Shown here: positions 43,143 to 51,274 of the stretch, piece by piece
Position numbering within the stretch: the stretch's first letter is position 1
Layout of the letters: each line of letters begins with the position of its first letter
From: Flavobacterium magnum
GTDB taxonomy: Bacteria; Bacteroidota; Bacteroidia; Flavobacteriales; Flavobacteriaceae
Direction of reading: 5' to 3'
DNA length: 64,000 nucleotides
Assembly (NCBI RefSeq): GCF_003055625.1
Contig: NZ_CP028811.1
Coordinates: forward strand, 2,356,001-2,420,000
Translations under genes and position numbers: made by a program
The notes under the pieces: generated by a model
What the model saw: the letters and a program-made list of their open reading frames with translations, nothing else
Database searches by the model: none
Told to the model about the DNA's origin: nothing

Positions 43143-45437
43143 ATGAAAAAACTTTACATTTTACTTTTTTTCGCAATCGGATGCCAGGTTAATGCGCAGG
43201 TTATCGACTTTCCCGATCCTGGATTTAAGACCGCGCTGATTTCACCCGGATTCGGATTTGACACCAATCAGGATGGCGAAATTGAGCAATCGGAAGCGGC
43301 GGTCATTGAGAACCTGATCCTGACAAACGCCTCCGCTGAAATTTATTCAATTGAAGGGATTGAGTATTTCCATGCGCTCAAAAAACTCGACATAGCGGGG
43401 CATAGTGTTTCGAACATGGATGTCACTTCGCTGACTAATCTTGAAGTGCTCGATTGTCGCGCAAACCCGGTTACGTCGCTACAGGTCGCCGGGATGCAGC
43501 ACCTTCGGGAGTTGTATTTCGGGAGTTCAAGCAGTCCGCTTACAACCGTAGACCTTACTGACCTTCCTGCGTTGAATGGTCTTTACGGCGTTGGCGGGAA
43601 CCTCACGACCGTGACCGTTTCGGATTCGCCGCTTATCCATGTCATCGATCTGGCTTACAACGATTTGACGTCTTTGACCATTACCAATTGTCCGCAACTT
43701 ACGGAGTTGCACTGTCAGTATAACGAGCTGACAAACCTTGATCTGTCGCCGATGGCGGCCTTAACGACACTCCAGATGGACTTCAACCATTTTACTTTAA
43801 TCGACTTCGATCCGGTTATTTATCTTGAAGTACTGTTGTGTTCTCACAATAATTTTACGACGCTGGATCTCAACAAACTGAGTTACCTCGACGTATTTTT
43901 TTGCGACGGGATGGGAATTGATTCAGTTTTCCTGAAGAATGGCAGTCACGAAAGTACCGTTAGCTTTAATAATTCATTTATTGGATACATTTGCTGCGAT
44001 GAGTCGGATGTAGCCGGTATACAGGCAACAGCGGCAAACCAGGGGCTCAATGTCGTTATCAACTCTTACTGTTCTTTTGTTCCCGGAGGCAATTATTTTA
44101 CCGTAGCCGGGAATGTGAAATTTGATTCCGACAACAACGGCTGCGACAACGCGGATATCGCCATACCGGGACTAAAGTTCAATACCGTGAGCGGCGTCAC
44201 TTCTCAGACTACTGTGCCAGATGCTTCGGGTGATTATGAGATTACGGCTAAGATCGGTACACACACCATTACCCCGCAAATTGAAAATCCGGCGTATTTT
44301 GCCATCTCGCCACCATCAGTGGTCCTAACTTTTCCGGCAACTGCAAGTCCGTATACCCAGAATTTCTGCATCACGCCAATCGGCACGCACGATGATCTTG
44401 AAATTACGTTGATCCCGATTGGAACTGCCATTCCCGGGTTTGATGCCAATTATAAAATCCTATACAAAAACAAAGGAAACACGGTTCAGTCCGGTTCCGT
44501 TTCCATGACTTTCGAAGATGCAATCATGGATCTCGTCAATGCGACGCCGACCGCTTCAGTCCAGACGACCAATACTGTCAGCTGGAATTTTATCGACCTC
44601 AGGCCTTTCGAGGAAAAGGCAATTTTCGTCCGTATGAATATCAACACACCAGTAGAGAACCCGGCGGTAAATGAAGGTGATTTGCTGCATTTCACGGCCG
44701 GAATCACCTCAGCCGGAACTGACGAATCTCCGACAAACAATACGGCAGCCTTAGTCCAATATGTATACAATGCGATGGATCCCAATGATAAGATCTGTCT
44801 GGAGGGCAGCACGGTAACGCCGGATGTGGCTGGTAAGTACGTTCACTATATGGTCCGATTCGAAAATACGGGAACAGCCAATGCACAAAACGTGGTGGTG
44901 AAGGACATGATCGACACGGCAAAGTTTGATGTTTTATCGTTGGTACCATTGGACGGAAGCCATCCGTTCAGGACGAGGATTTCAGATACAAATAAAGTAG
45001 AATTCATTTTTGAAAACATCCAACTCCCATTTGATGACGCCAACAACGACGGCTACGTGGCATTCAAAATCAAAACCAGGCCCACGCTGGTTGTCGGAAA
45101 TACCTTCAGCAATACTGCAAGTATTTATTTTGATTACAATGCTCCGGTAGTTACGAATACGGCCACCACGGCAATTCAGGTCCTCGGAACAAGTGATTTT
45201 CCTTTCAATGAGGCTTTTTCAATTTATCCGAACCCAGCATCGGAAATCCTGAACATTGCTGCAAAAGGTAACATCCTGATAAACTCGGTCTCTGTATATA
45301 ATCTGCTCGGACAATTGATAATGGTGGTTGACAATCCATCAGAAAAGCTCGACATCTCGCTAATGGCTGCCGGAACATATATCCTGAAAATCAACACTCC
45401 TTCCGGAAGTTCCGCAACAAAATTTATAAAATTGTAA
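43143..45437 (+). CDS. Secreted LRR protein with T9SS type A sorting domain (paralogue 2)
   Basis: A 764-residue paralogue of the gene 133 bp upstream, with the same order: signal peptide (MKKLYILLFFAIGCQVNAQ), EF-hand-like loop DTNQDGEIEQSEA (about 40-52), an LRR array (about 75-260) that is more degenerate, the FDSDNNGCDNADIA segment, two Ig/DUF11-like domains (MDPNDKICLEG; VHYMVRFENTGTANAQNVVV) and a T9SS type A domain (FSIYPNPASEILNI ... ATKFIKL). The DUF11-like part (about residues 540-680) is almost the same in both proteins, while the LRR parts have diverged. A -7-like TACATTTG (43115-43122) lies just upstream. Confidence 0.9.
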   Translation: MKKLYILLFFAIGCQVNAQVIDFPDPGFKTALISPGFGFDTNQDGEIEQSEAAVIENLILTNASAEIYSIEGIEYFHALKKLDIAGHSVSNMDVTSLTNLEVLDCRANPVTSLQVAGMQHLRELYFGSSSSPLTTVDLTDLPALNGLYGVGGNLTTVTVSDSPLIHVIDLAYNDLTSLTITNCPQLTELHCQYNELTNLDLSPMAALTTLQMDFNHFTLIDFDPVIYLEVLLCSHNNFTTLDLNKLSYLDVFFCDGMGIDSVFLKNGSHESTVSFNNSFIGYICCDESDVAGIQATAANQGLNVVINSYCSFVPGGNYFTVAGNVKFDSDNNGCDNADIAIPGLKFNTVSGVTSQTTVPDASGDYEITAKIGTHTITPQIENPAYFAISPPSVVLTFPATASPYTQNFCITPIGTHDDLEITLIPIGTAIPGFDANYKILYKNKGNTVQSGSVSMTFEDAIMDLVNATPTASVQTTNTVSWNFIDLRPFEEKAIFVRMNINTPVENPAVNEGDLLHFTAGITSAGTDESPTNNTAALVQYVYNAMDPNDKICLEGSTVTPDVAGKYVHYMVRFENTGTANAQNVVVKDMIDTAKFDVLSLVPLDGSHPFRTRISDTNKVEFIFENIQLPFDDANNDGYVAFKIKTRPTLVVGNTFSNTASIYFDYNAPVVTNTATTAIQVLGTSDFPFNEAFSIYPNPASEILNIAAKGNILINSVSVYNLLGQLIMVVDNPSEKLDISLMAAGTYILKINTPSGSSATKFIKL

Positions 45438-45482
45438 ATCGGGAAATTCTCAGTCAAAACGCGCAGATACTCATTAGCCGCA

Positions 45483-45583
45483 TTTGACCAGGTAGCAATG
45501 ACTATCTTTGAATAGTTTTAAAAGGTAAAGTTTTCCAAAAAAGTCTGAAATCTGAAAGCCCTGCATTATTTGCGGGGCTTTTT
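45483..45583 (+). ncRNA. Candidate small RNA or orphan promoter-terminator unit
   Basis: The 259-bp gap after the second LRR gene has TTTG (45483-45486), then TATCTTTG (45503-45510) 16 bp later, and a strong terminator at 45556-45583 (AAGCCCTGC/GCGGGGCTT, T-run). A transcript from about 45517 would be about 65 bases with no reading frame. The terminator lies 118 bp from the LRR gene stop, farther than other terminators here (about 10-30 bp), but it may simply end that gene. The -33/-7 spacing is shorter than the consensus. Confidence 0.3.
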
Positions 45584-45696
45584 ATTGGCACTAAGGAAAA
45601 TCCGGCCTATCATAAATCGATGTTAAAATGGAGATCCTGTAAAACCACCCTCGGGACTTCGGCGTAGATTAGAATATTAACTTAATAACTCAATTT

Positions 45697-46254
45697 ATGA
45701 AAACATCAAAGTTTTTTTCAGCCGCGGTTGCCATTGCCGCATTTTTCGTGACCGGTATTGCTTCTGCGCAACAAAACCCGATGGTGGGAGGGGCCGCCAT
45801 GTATGCCAACAAAAATATTGTTGACAATGCAGTAAATTCCAAAGACCACACCACACTGGTGGCTGCCGTCAAAGCGGCTGATCTTGTAGGGACCCTACAA
45901 AGCAAAGGCCCGTTTACTGTATTCGCACCGACCAACGCGGCGTTTGACAAATTGCCGAAGGGCACCGTAGAAACATTGCTGCAACCGGACAACAAAAAAA
46001 TGTTGCAGGGTATTTTGACCTACCACGTTGTGGCCGGAAAAATGGACAGCAAAGCCATCGCTGCCGCTATAAAGGCCGGTAATGGAAAAGCCGTGCTTAC
46101 GACTGTAGAAGGCGGAAAGCTGACTGCTATGATGAGTGGAAGCAAATTGGTGCTGACCGATGAAAAAGGTGGTAAATCAACTGTTACAATTGCCGATGTG
46201 CAACAGTCAAATGGCGTCATCCATGTTGTTGACACCGTACTGATGCACAAATAA
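45697..46254 (+). CDS. Fasciclin (FAS1) domain protein
   Basis: A 185-residue exported protein (signal peptide ending IASAQ, residue 25). It has one FAS1 domain: an opening HTTLVAAVKAADLVGTL, the H1 motif GPFTVFAPTNAAFDKLP and the H2 region YHVVAGKMDS ... GVIHVVDTVLMHK. FAS1 proteins are secreted adhesion proteins in many bacteria; here the protein would be periplasmic or released, with no anchor seen. Its T-rich terminator is shared with convergent pheT. Confidence 0.93.
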   Translation: MKTSKFFSAAVAIAAFFVTGIASAQQNPMVGGAAMYANKNIVDNAVNSKDHTTLVAAVKAADLVGTLQSKGPFTVFAPTNAAFDKLPKGTVETLLQPDNKKMLQGILTYHVVAGKMDSKAIAAAIKAGNGKAVLTTVEGGKLTAMMSGSKLVLTDEKGGKSTVTIADVQQSNGVIHVVDTVLMHK

Positions 46255-46278
46255 GATACTTGTTTTGGTTAGTTGAAG

Positions 46279-46307
46279 ATCCCGACCGCAAGGCCGGGAT
46301 TTTTTTA
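46279..46307. terminator. Bidirectional terminator between the fasciclin gene and pheT
   Basis: ATCCCGACC and GGCCGGGAT pair with one A-C mismatch over a GCAA loop; a T7 run follows on the plus strand, and the pheT stop is next to it. Confidence 0.8.
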
Positions 46308-48728
46308 TCTCAAAACGGCGCCCAGTTCATTTTCGAATTTCTGCTGCAGTTTGCCCATAATCTTGTCAATCTGCACGTCAGTCAGCGTCTTGCTGTTATC
46401 CTGGATGATGAAGCTTAAAGCGTAGGATTTTTTTCCTTCCGGCAGATTATTCCCTGTATATACGTCGAAAAGGTCGATGTCCTTCAGCAATGATTTTTCA
46501 GATTGTCGAGCCACGTCATAGATGGCGTCAAAACGCACATTTTCGTCCAGCAGCAAAGCGAGGTCGCGACGCACTTCAGGATATTTCGGAATATCGGCAA
46601 AGCGTATTTTGGTATTGATGGATTTCAGCACCAATTCCCAATTGAAATCGGCAAAGAAAACTTCCTGCTTGATGTCAAACTGTTTGGCTACTGATTTTTT
46701 CACGGTACCCATCTCAACCAAAACTTCGTCGCCAGCAGCCATTGAAATTCCTTCCGCAAAAACGTCTGACGTAACCGGTTTTATATTGATTTTTGAAATG
46801 CCAAGCCTTGAAAGCAGGCTGTTAACGTACCCTTTGAAGAGGAAAAAATCAGAGGCACGCTGTGGCATGGTCCAGCTTTCCCGGCTGCGGTTGCCTGTCA
46901 TGAATAATGTCAGGTGCTTCTTTTCTGTGTAAGTGCCGTCAACTTTACGATAACTTTTCCCGAATTCAAAAAGCTTCAGATCCGAATTCCTGCGGTTGAT
47001 ATTGTAAGAAACCGCTTCAAGTCCTGAAAACAAAAGCGATTGTCTCATCGCCGACAAGTCCTTGCTTAACGGGTTGATGATCATCACATTTTCGTCTTCC
47101 TTCAGGTTCCCGGACAGCGCTATGTAATCTGGCGTGGTCAGCGAATTGGCCATCATTTCATGAAAGCCTGATGCGGTAAGTTGTCCGCCGATGATGTTCT
47201 GGATTTTATAATCTTCCGTCCGTGGCGCATTGGCCACCGTAGCGTGCAGTTTTTTCGTAAAATTGATGTTGTTGTAACCATACACCCTGAGGATCTCCTC
47301 GATCACGTCGATTTCCCGCTGCACATCCACGCGGTAGGCCGGTATGATGAGTCCGAGGCCGGCGTCTGAAACGCTGTTCACCTTGATATCGAGCGACACG
47401 AGGATTTTTTTGATGGTTTCCTTCGACAATTCCTGCCCGATGATTTTAGCAGCTTTCTCAAAATTCAGGAAAACAGGGAAGTCCTCGATTTTTTTCGGAT
47501 ACACATCAATCACATCTGAAGTGATTTCACCGCCTGCTACTTCCTGGATCAGGATTGCCGCCCTTTTGAGTGCATATTCTGTGATGGTCGGGTCGATACC
47601 GCGTTCAAACCTGAAAGACGCGTCGGTGTTTAGTGCCTGTCTTTTTGCTGTTTTACGCACGGTTACCGGGTTGAAGTAAGCGCTTTCAAGGAATATATTG
47701 CTGGTGTTTTCGCTTACGCCGGAGTGTTTCCCACCGAAAACGCCCGCAAAGCACAATGGTCCTTTTTCATCACATATCATTAAATCATCTTCGTGTAAAG
47801 TCCGCTCCACGTCGTCGAGCGTCACAAATTTGGTTCCGGCTTCCAGCGTTTTTACGATGATTTTATTGCCGTTGATTTTTGCGGCATCAAACGCGTGAAG
47901 CGGCTGCCCCAGCTCGTGCAGTACATAATTGGTCACATCGACGATGTTGTTTTTTGGTGTCAGCCCAATCGCTTTCAGCCTGTTCTGAAGCCAGTCCGGA
48001 GAGGGTTTAACGGTCACTCCCGAAATTGTGACGCCACAGTATCTCGGAGCTAATTTCGCATTGTCGACTTTAACATCAATTTTCAGCGTCCGCTTGTCAA
48101 TCCGGAAATTGCTTATCGACGGCGTCTTCAATTCTGTGTTTATGTTTTTCTGCTGCAGTCCGGCGCGCAGGTCGCGCGCTACCCCCATATGGCTCATGGC
48201 ATCGGCGCGGTTCGGTGTCAGCCCGATTTCAAAAACCTCGTCATTTTCGATATTGAAGACTTTGGCAACCGGCGTTCCCGGAACCAATGCCTCATCAAGA
48301 ACCATGATGCCATCATGGCTGTCACCCAAGCCGATTTCGTCTTCGGCACAGATCATGCCATGGCTTTCCTGGTCCCGTATTTTCCCTTTCTTGATCTGAA
48401 ACGCATTACCGTCCTTGTCATATAAGGTCGTCCCGATGGTCGCAACAGCTACTTTTTGGCCCACAGCAACGTTGGAGGCGCCGCAAACGATTTGTAGCGG
48501 AGCGCCATTCCCCAGATCCACCGTGGTTACTTTCAAACGGTCCGCGTTTGGATGTTGTACGCACGTCAGTACATGCCCTACGACAATGCCTTCGAGTCCT
48601 CCTTTAACGGATTGATACGGTTCGACGGCTTCCACTTCCAGGCCCAGATCAGTCAGCAGGGCGGCGGTTTCTTCGGATTTCCAGTCGATTTTGATAAATT
48701 GTTTCAGCCAGTTGTAAGATATCTTCAT
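46305..48728 (-). CDS. pheT: Phenylalanyl-tRNA synthetase beta subunit
   Basis: An 807-residue PheT of the long bacterial type. It has the N-terminal tRNA-binding OB domain (about 40-150, with VVGHVLTCVQHPNADRLKV), B3/B4 editing domain (about 200-400, with GVFGGKHSGVSE), B5, the catalytic-like core domain (GIDPTITEYALKRAA, DEIEEILRVYGYNNI-like VIEEILRVYGYNNI) and the C-terminal FDX-ACB anticodon domain (FADIPKYPEVRRDLALLLDE). It forms an alpha2-beta2 enzyme with PheS, which is not in this window, so the two subunit genes are unlinked here. The gene is monocistronic. Confidence 0.97.
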   Translation of the reverse strand: MKISYNWLKQFIKIDWKSEETAALLTDLGLEVEAVEPYQSVKGGLEGIVVGHVLTCVQHPNADRLKVTTVDLGNGAPLQIVCGASNVAVGQKVAVATIGTTLYDKDGNAFQIKKGKIRDQESHGMICAEDEIGLGDSHDGIMVLDEALVPGTPVAKVFNIENDEVFEIGLTPNRADAMSHMGVARDLRAGLQQKNINTELKTPSISNFRIDKRTLKIDVKVDNAKLAPRYCGVTISGVTVKPSPDWLQNRLKAIGLTPKNNIVDVTNYVLHELGQPLHAFDAAKINGNKIIVKTLEAGTKFVTLDDVERTLHEDDLMICDEKGPLCFAGVFGGKHSGVSENTSNIFLESAYFNPVTVRKTAKRQALNTDASFRFERGIDPTITEYALKRAAILIQEVAGGEITSDVIDVYPKKIEDFPVFLNFEKAAKIIGQELSKETIKKILVSLDIKVNSVSDAGLGLIIPAYRVDVQREIDVIEEILRVYGYNNINFTKKLHATVANAPRTEDYKIQNIIGGQLTASGFHEMMANSLTTPDYIALSGNLKEDENVMIINPLSKDLSAMRQSLLFSGLEAVSYNINRRNSDLKLFEFGKSYRKVDGTYTEKKHLTLFMTGNRSRESWTMPQRASDFFLFKGYVNSLLSRLGISKINIKPVTSDVFAEGISMAAGDEVLVEMGTVKKSVAKQFDIKQEVFFADFNWELVLKSINTKIRFADIPKYPEVRRDLALLLDENVRFDAIYDVARQSEKSLLKDIDLFDVYTGNNLPEGKKSYALSFIIQDNSKTLTDVQIDKIMGKLQQKFENELGAVLR

Positions 48729-48835
48729 AAGGGTATTTTAATCGGTTGCAAATATAAATGATTACTGGGTAAATTCGCCCCAAAAGATCGAGGCCAACCG
48801 CAATTAGTTAAAAAAAATAAATTAACAGCCCGTTG

Positions 48836-48866
48836 TAAATTTGTAAAACTTATTTTTTTAAATTTG
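48836..48866 (+). promoter_or_regulatory. Two -7 elements before the 65-aa gene
   Basis: TAAATTTG occurs at 48836-48843 and 48859-48866. The second is 47 bp before the ATG at 48914. A TTTG at 48840-48843 is 15 bp upstream of the second box, so the -33 assignment is unsure. Confidence 0.45.
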
Positions 48867-48913
48867 ATATGACTGATTTAATAGGTTTTTAACTAAAAGA
48901 AGCAATTTCATTT

Positions 48914-49111
48914 ATGGAAAAAACTATGTTCAACTATACCAAGAGCATACTGGAAAGCGTCAGTTTTGACCCCATGCTTTTTTGCAAGGAAGTCCGAAAG
49001 GCACTCAAGGTATTGCTACCGTACGAAATCGAACAGTTAACGGAGTGGCTGTCGAGATTCGTGGAAGAAAAGCCCGAATTGAAACACTGCCAGATTTATC
49101 TAAACGCATAA
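48914..49111 (+). CDS. Conserved small protein (65 aa), function unknown
   Basis: A 65-residue soluble, probably helical protein with acidic and basic residues mixed (MEKTMFNYTKSILESVSFDP, then KALKVLLPYEIEQLTEWLSRF). I do not recognise a domain. Its own -7 boxes and a terminator flank it, and the codon pattern is coding-like with a clear start, so I treat it as a real gene. It sits between pheT and oxyR and might belong to stress physiology, but that is only a guess. Confidence 0.7.
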   Translation: MEKTMFNYTKSILESVSFDPMLFCKEVRKALKVLLPYEIEQLTEWLSRFVEEKPELKHCQIYLNA

Positions 49112-49115
49112 AACT

Positions 49116-49141
49116 AAAGGAGCTTAAATGGCTCCTTTTTT
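49116..49141 (+). terminator. Terminator after the 65-aa gene
   Basis: AAAGGAGC/GCTCCTTT stem, 7-base loop and T-run, 4 bp after the stop. It faces the oxyR gene end from the other side. Confidence 0.85.
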
Positions 49142-49169
49142 ATTTCATGTGCACGTGAACAGAAAATAG

Positions 49170-50126
49170 TTATTTAGCTGCTGTCGTTTTAGAAAGCGGA
49201 CTGACAATCTGTACATTCTGGAACACGATCGCTCCTTTCACTACACCGGCAATGGTGCTTCTAAGCGCGTCTATTATATGTATTTTGAGTTCTGTTTTCG
49301 GGAAGACAAGGCTCACTTCGCGCGCGGGCTTAGGTTCCTTAAATTGATGCAGCTTGTTTTTATCCCGGTCAGAAAGGTCCAATGTGTGGAGATAGGGCAG
49401 GAGCGTGGTGCCCAGGCCTTCATCGGCCAGTTTAATCAGGGTTTCGAAACTACCGCTTTCGAGACGGAAGTTGCCGTTGTTATTTCCACCGCCGTTGCTT
49501 TTGCATAAATTAAGGATGCCGTCACGGAAACAATGCCCGTCCTGCAACATAAGTATTTCCTCAATATTGAGATCGGCGACTTCAATGTCCTTTTTGTTAG
49601 ACAACGCATGCGACTCGGGTAAATACGCCACAAACGGCTCGAAATAAAGTACGATTTCTTTCAGTTTTTCCTCTTCCAAAGGGGTTGCGGCAATGGCGGC
49701 ATCAAGATGACCGTTTTTGAGGCGGTTGATAATTTCCTCGGTGTTGAGTTCCTCAATAATGAGTTTTACTTTGGGATATTTTTTGATGAAATTATTCAGG
49801 AACATCGGGAGCAGGGTAGGCATAATCGTTGGGATAATCCCCAAACGGAATTCCCCCCCGATGAAGCCTTTTTGTTGTTCTACAATATCCTTTATCCGGT
49901 CGGCCTCGTTTACGATGTTCTTGGCCTGGGTCACGATTTTTTGTCCAATGTCGGTTAACTGGATGGGTTTTTTGCTGCGGTCGAAAATCAGGATGCTGAG
50001 CTCTTCCTCGATTTTTTGTATCTGCATGCTCAGTGTGGGCTGGGTTACAAAACACTTTTCAGCGGCGAGCGTGAAATTCTTATATTCTGCAACAGCGAGT
50101 ACATATTGGAGTTGTGTAATGGTCAT
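49170..50126 (-). CDS. oxyR: Hydrogen peroxide-sensing LysR regulator OxyR
   Basis: A 318-residue LysR-type regulator. The N-terminal HTH (MTITQLQYVLAVAEYKNFT, residues 1-60) is followed by the effector domain. The redox cysteines are C199 (MLQDGHCFRDGI) and C208 (LNLC), at the same residue numbers and spacing as in E. coli OxyR, so it should form the intramolecular disulfide on peroxide. It is divergent from dps across 99 bp, as in many bacteria where OxyR controls dps and its own gene. The -7 box on the minus strand is TATATTTG at 50146-50153. Confidence 0.95.
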   Translation of the reverse strand: MTITQLQYVLAVAEYKNFTLAAEKCFVTQPTLSMQIQKIEEELSILIFDRSKKPIQLTDIGQKIVTQAKNIVNEADRIKDIVEQQKGFIGGEFRLGIIPTIMPTLLPMFLNNFIKKYPKVKLIIEELNTEEIINRLKNGHLDAAIAATPLEEEKLKEIVLYFEPFVAYLPESHALSNKKDIEVADLNIEEILMLQDGHCFRDGILNLCKSNGGGNNNGNFRLESGSFETLIKLADEGLGTTLLPYLHTLDLSDRDKNKLHQFKEPKPAREVSLVFPKTELKIHIIDALRSTIAGVVKGAIVFQNVQIVSPLSKTTAAK

Positions 50127-50225
50127 AATATAGCAAAATTTGATGCAAATATAAAAACTATCAATTTATCTTATGCACCTTTCGTATGAAAATGCTTATC
50201 TTTAAAACAAATAACGACACTTTTT
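50127..50225. promoter_or_regulatory. Divergent oxyR-dps control region
   Basis: The 99-bp spacer carries a minus-strand -7 box TATATTTG (50146-50153) for oxyR and a plus-strand -7-like TATCTTTA (50197-50204) for dps. OxyR should bind between them; an ATAG-type consensus half-site cannot be fixed by eye. The area is AT-rich. Confidence 0.6.
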
Positions 50226-50705
50226 ATGAAAACAAACCTACTCGGTCTCCCTATAAAGGAGATGGAAGCCATTAGCAACGACCTGAACATCCTGTTGTCC
50301 AGTTTCCAGGTATATTACCAAAACCTGCGTGGTATTCACTGGAATATCCGCGGCAAGCGTTTCTTTAATCTGCACGTCAAATTTGAAGAACTTTACAATG
50401 ATGCCCAGATGAAGGTCGACCTCGTGGCGGAACGCGTCCTGACCATCGGCGGAACACCATTGCACACGTTTGACGATTATATTAAAAACAACAAGATTGT
50501 TGTCGGGAAAAATATTTCCAATGATGAGAAAGCCATACAGCTGATTGTCGAATCGCTGTCCGGACTGCTCAGGATAGAGCGCGAATTACTCAACAAAAGC
50601 GGCGAGATCAACGACGAGGGAACCAATTCGCTGATGAGCGACTTTATCTCGGAACAGGAAAAAACCATCTGGATGATGAACGCCTGGCTGGAGGAGTCAC
50701 TTTAA
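50226..50705 (+). CDS. dps: DNA-binding ferritin-like protein Dps
   Basis: A 159-residue ferritin-like protein. The dinuclear site at the subunit interface is shown by GIHWNIRG, NLHVKFEELYND and KVDLVAERVLTIGG (conserved His, His, Asp and Glu). It forms a dodecamer that oxidises and stores iron and protects DNA from peroxide. The N-terminal tail is short with few basic residues, so DNA binding may be weak. It is divergent from oxyR, which makes peroxide induction likely. Confidence 0.95.
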   Translation: MKTNLLGLPIKEMEAISNDLNILLSSFQVYYQNLRGIHWNIRGKRFFNLHVKFEELYNDAQMKVDLVAERVLTIGGTPLHTFDDYIKNNKIVVGKNISNDEKAIQLIVESLSGLLRIERELLNKSGEINDEGTNSLMSDFISEQEKTIWMMNAWLEESL

Positions 50706-50726
50706 TCTTCAGTATACATTTAAATC

Positions 50727-50769
50727 AGAGTCAGAACTGAGGCCCGCAAGGTCTTGGCTTCTGGCTCTT
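50727..50769. repeat. Long imperfect hairpin downstream of dps
   Basis: AGAGTCAGAACTGAGGCCC (50727-50745) pairs with most of GGTCTTGGCTTCTGGCTCT across a GCAA tetraloop; about 16 of 19 positions pair if G-T pairs count. No strong T-run follows, so it may be a weak terminator, an RNA-stabilising 3' end or a small repeat element. Confidence 0.45.
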
Positions 50770-50848
50770 GATTTTCCAAAATGTTAAAATTTTAAACAAT
50801 TACCGCGTAGCGCTTTTCCAACCAAACTCATTTGATACATTTGTCCCG

Positions 50849-51133
50849 ATGAAATTCGCCGTAAAAATAATGATTGTGGTTTTCCTGACCTTTCTCGCCA
50901 CGCCAACGATAGTGAGCCTGATCAGGAAAAGTTCGGATACCTCAATGTTCTACAATATGTCTGAGGAAGAACTCGCACACAAGGAAGTCAAGGAACTGAA
51001 AGCGGAGCTCAGGATTTTACAATACGATTTTTTCAATTTCCAAAAATGCACTTCGCGGATTATCATCTCTGAAAACCAATTGCGTCACGACAACGTGATG
51101 CGCTCCATTTTTTCCCCACCGCCTAACGCGTAA
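50849..51133 (+). CDS. Small single-pass membrane protein with coiled coil
   Basis: The ATG at 50849 gives 94 residues. An N-terminal hydrophobic segment (about 4-22, VKIMIVVFLTFLATPTIVSL) is followed by an acidic coiled-coil stretch (MSEEELAHKEVKELKAELRIL) and a Cys-containing tail ending in a PPP motif. It could be a membrane anchor with a periplasmic coiled coil, or a signal peptide uncut at a TPTI site. I do not know the family. It lies 142 bp before the SulP transporter start and may be co-transcribed with it, though an inverted repeat separates them. Confidence 0.62.
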   Translation: MKFAVKIMIVVFLTFLATPTIVSLIRKSSDTSMFYNMSEEELAHKEVKELKAELRILQYDFFNFQKCTSRIIISENQLRHDNVMRSIFSPPPNA

Positions 51134-51256
51134 ATACAAAGTCTGGAGTTCGTAAACCTTTGATAACGGGAGCTTGCAGCCCTTAAGGTTGTGTGCGGAC
51201 TGCCGATTCATTTCAACCCGATTATCAGGCGAGCGCCTGAAAACACACTTTGTATT
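51133..51256. repeat. 10-bp inverted repeat bracketing the sulP leader
   Basis: AATACAAAGT at 51133-51142 and ACTTTGTATT at 51247-51256 are perfect inverted copies enclosing 104 bases. An inner pair, AGGCG..CGCCT (51228-51240), forms a small hairpin inside. The right arm ends 18 bp before the SulP ATG, so in RNA it could sequester the translation start region. Confidence 0.5.
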
Positions 51257-51274
51257 CATTTCAGTTTAGGTAAC

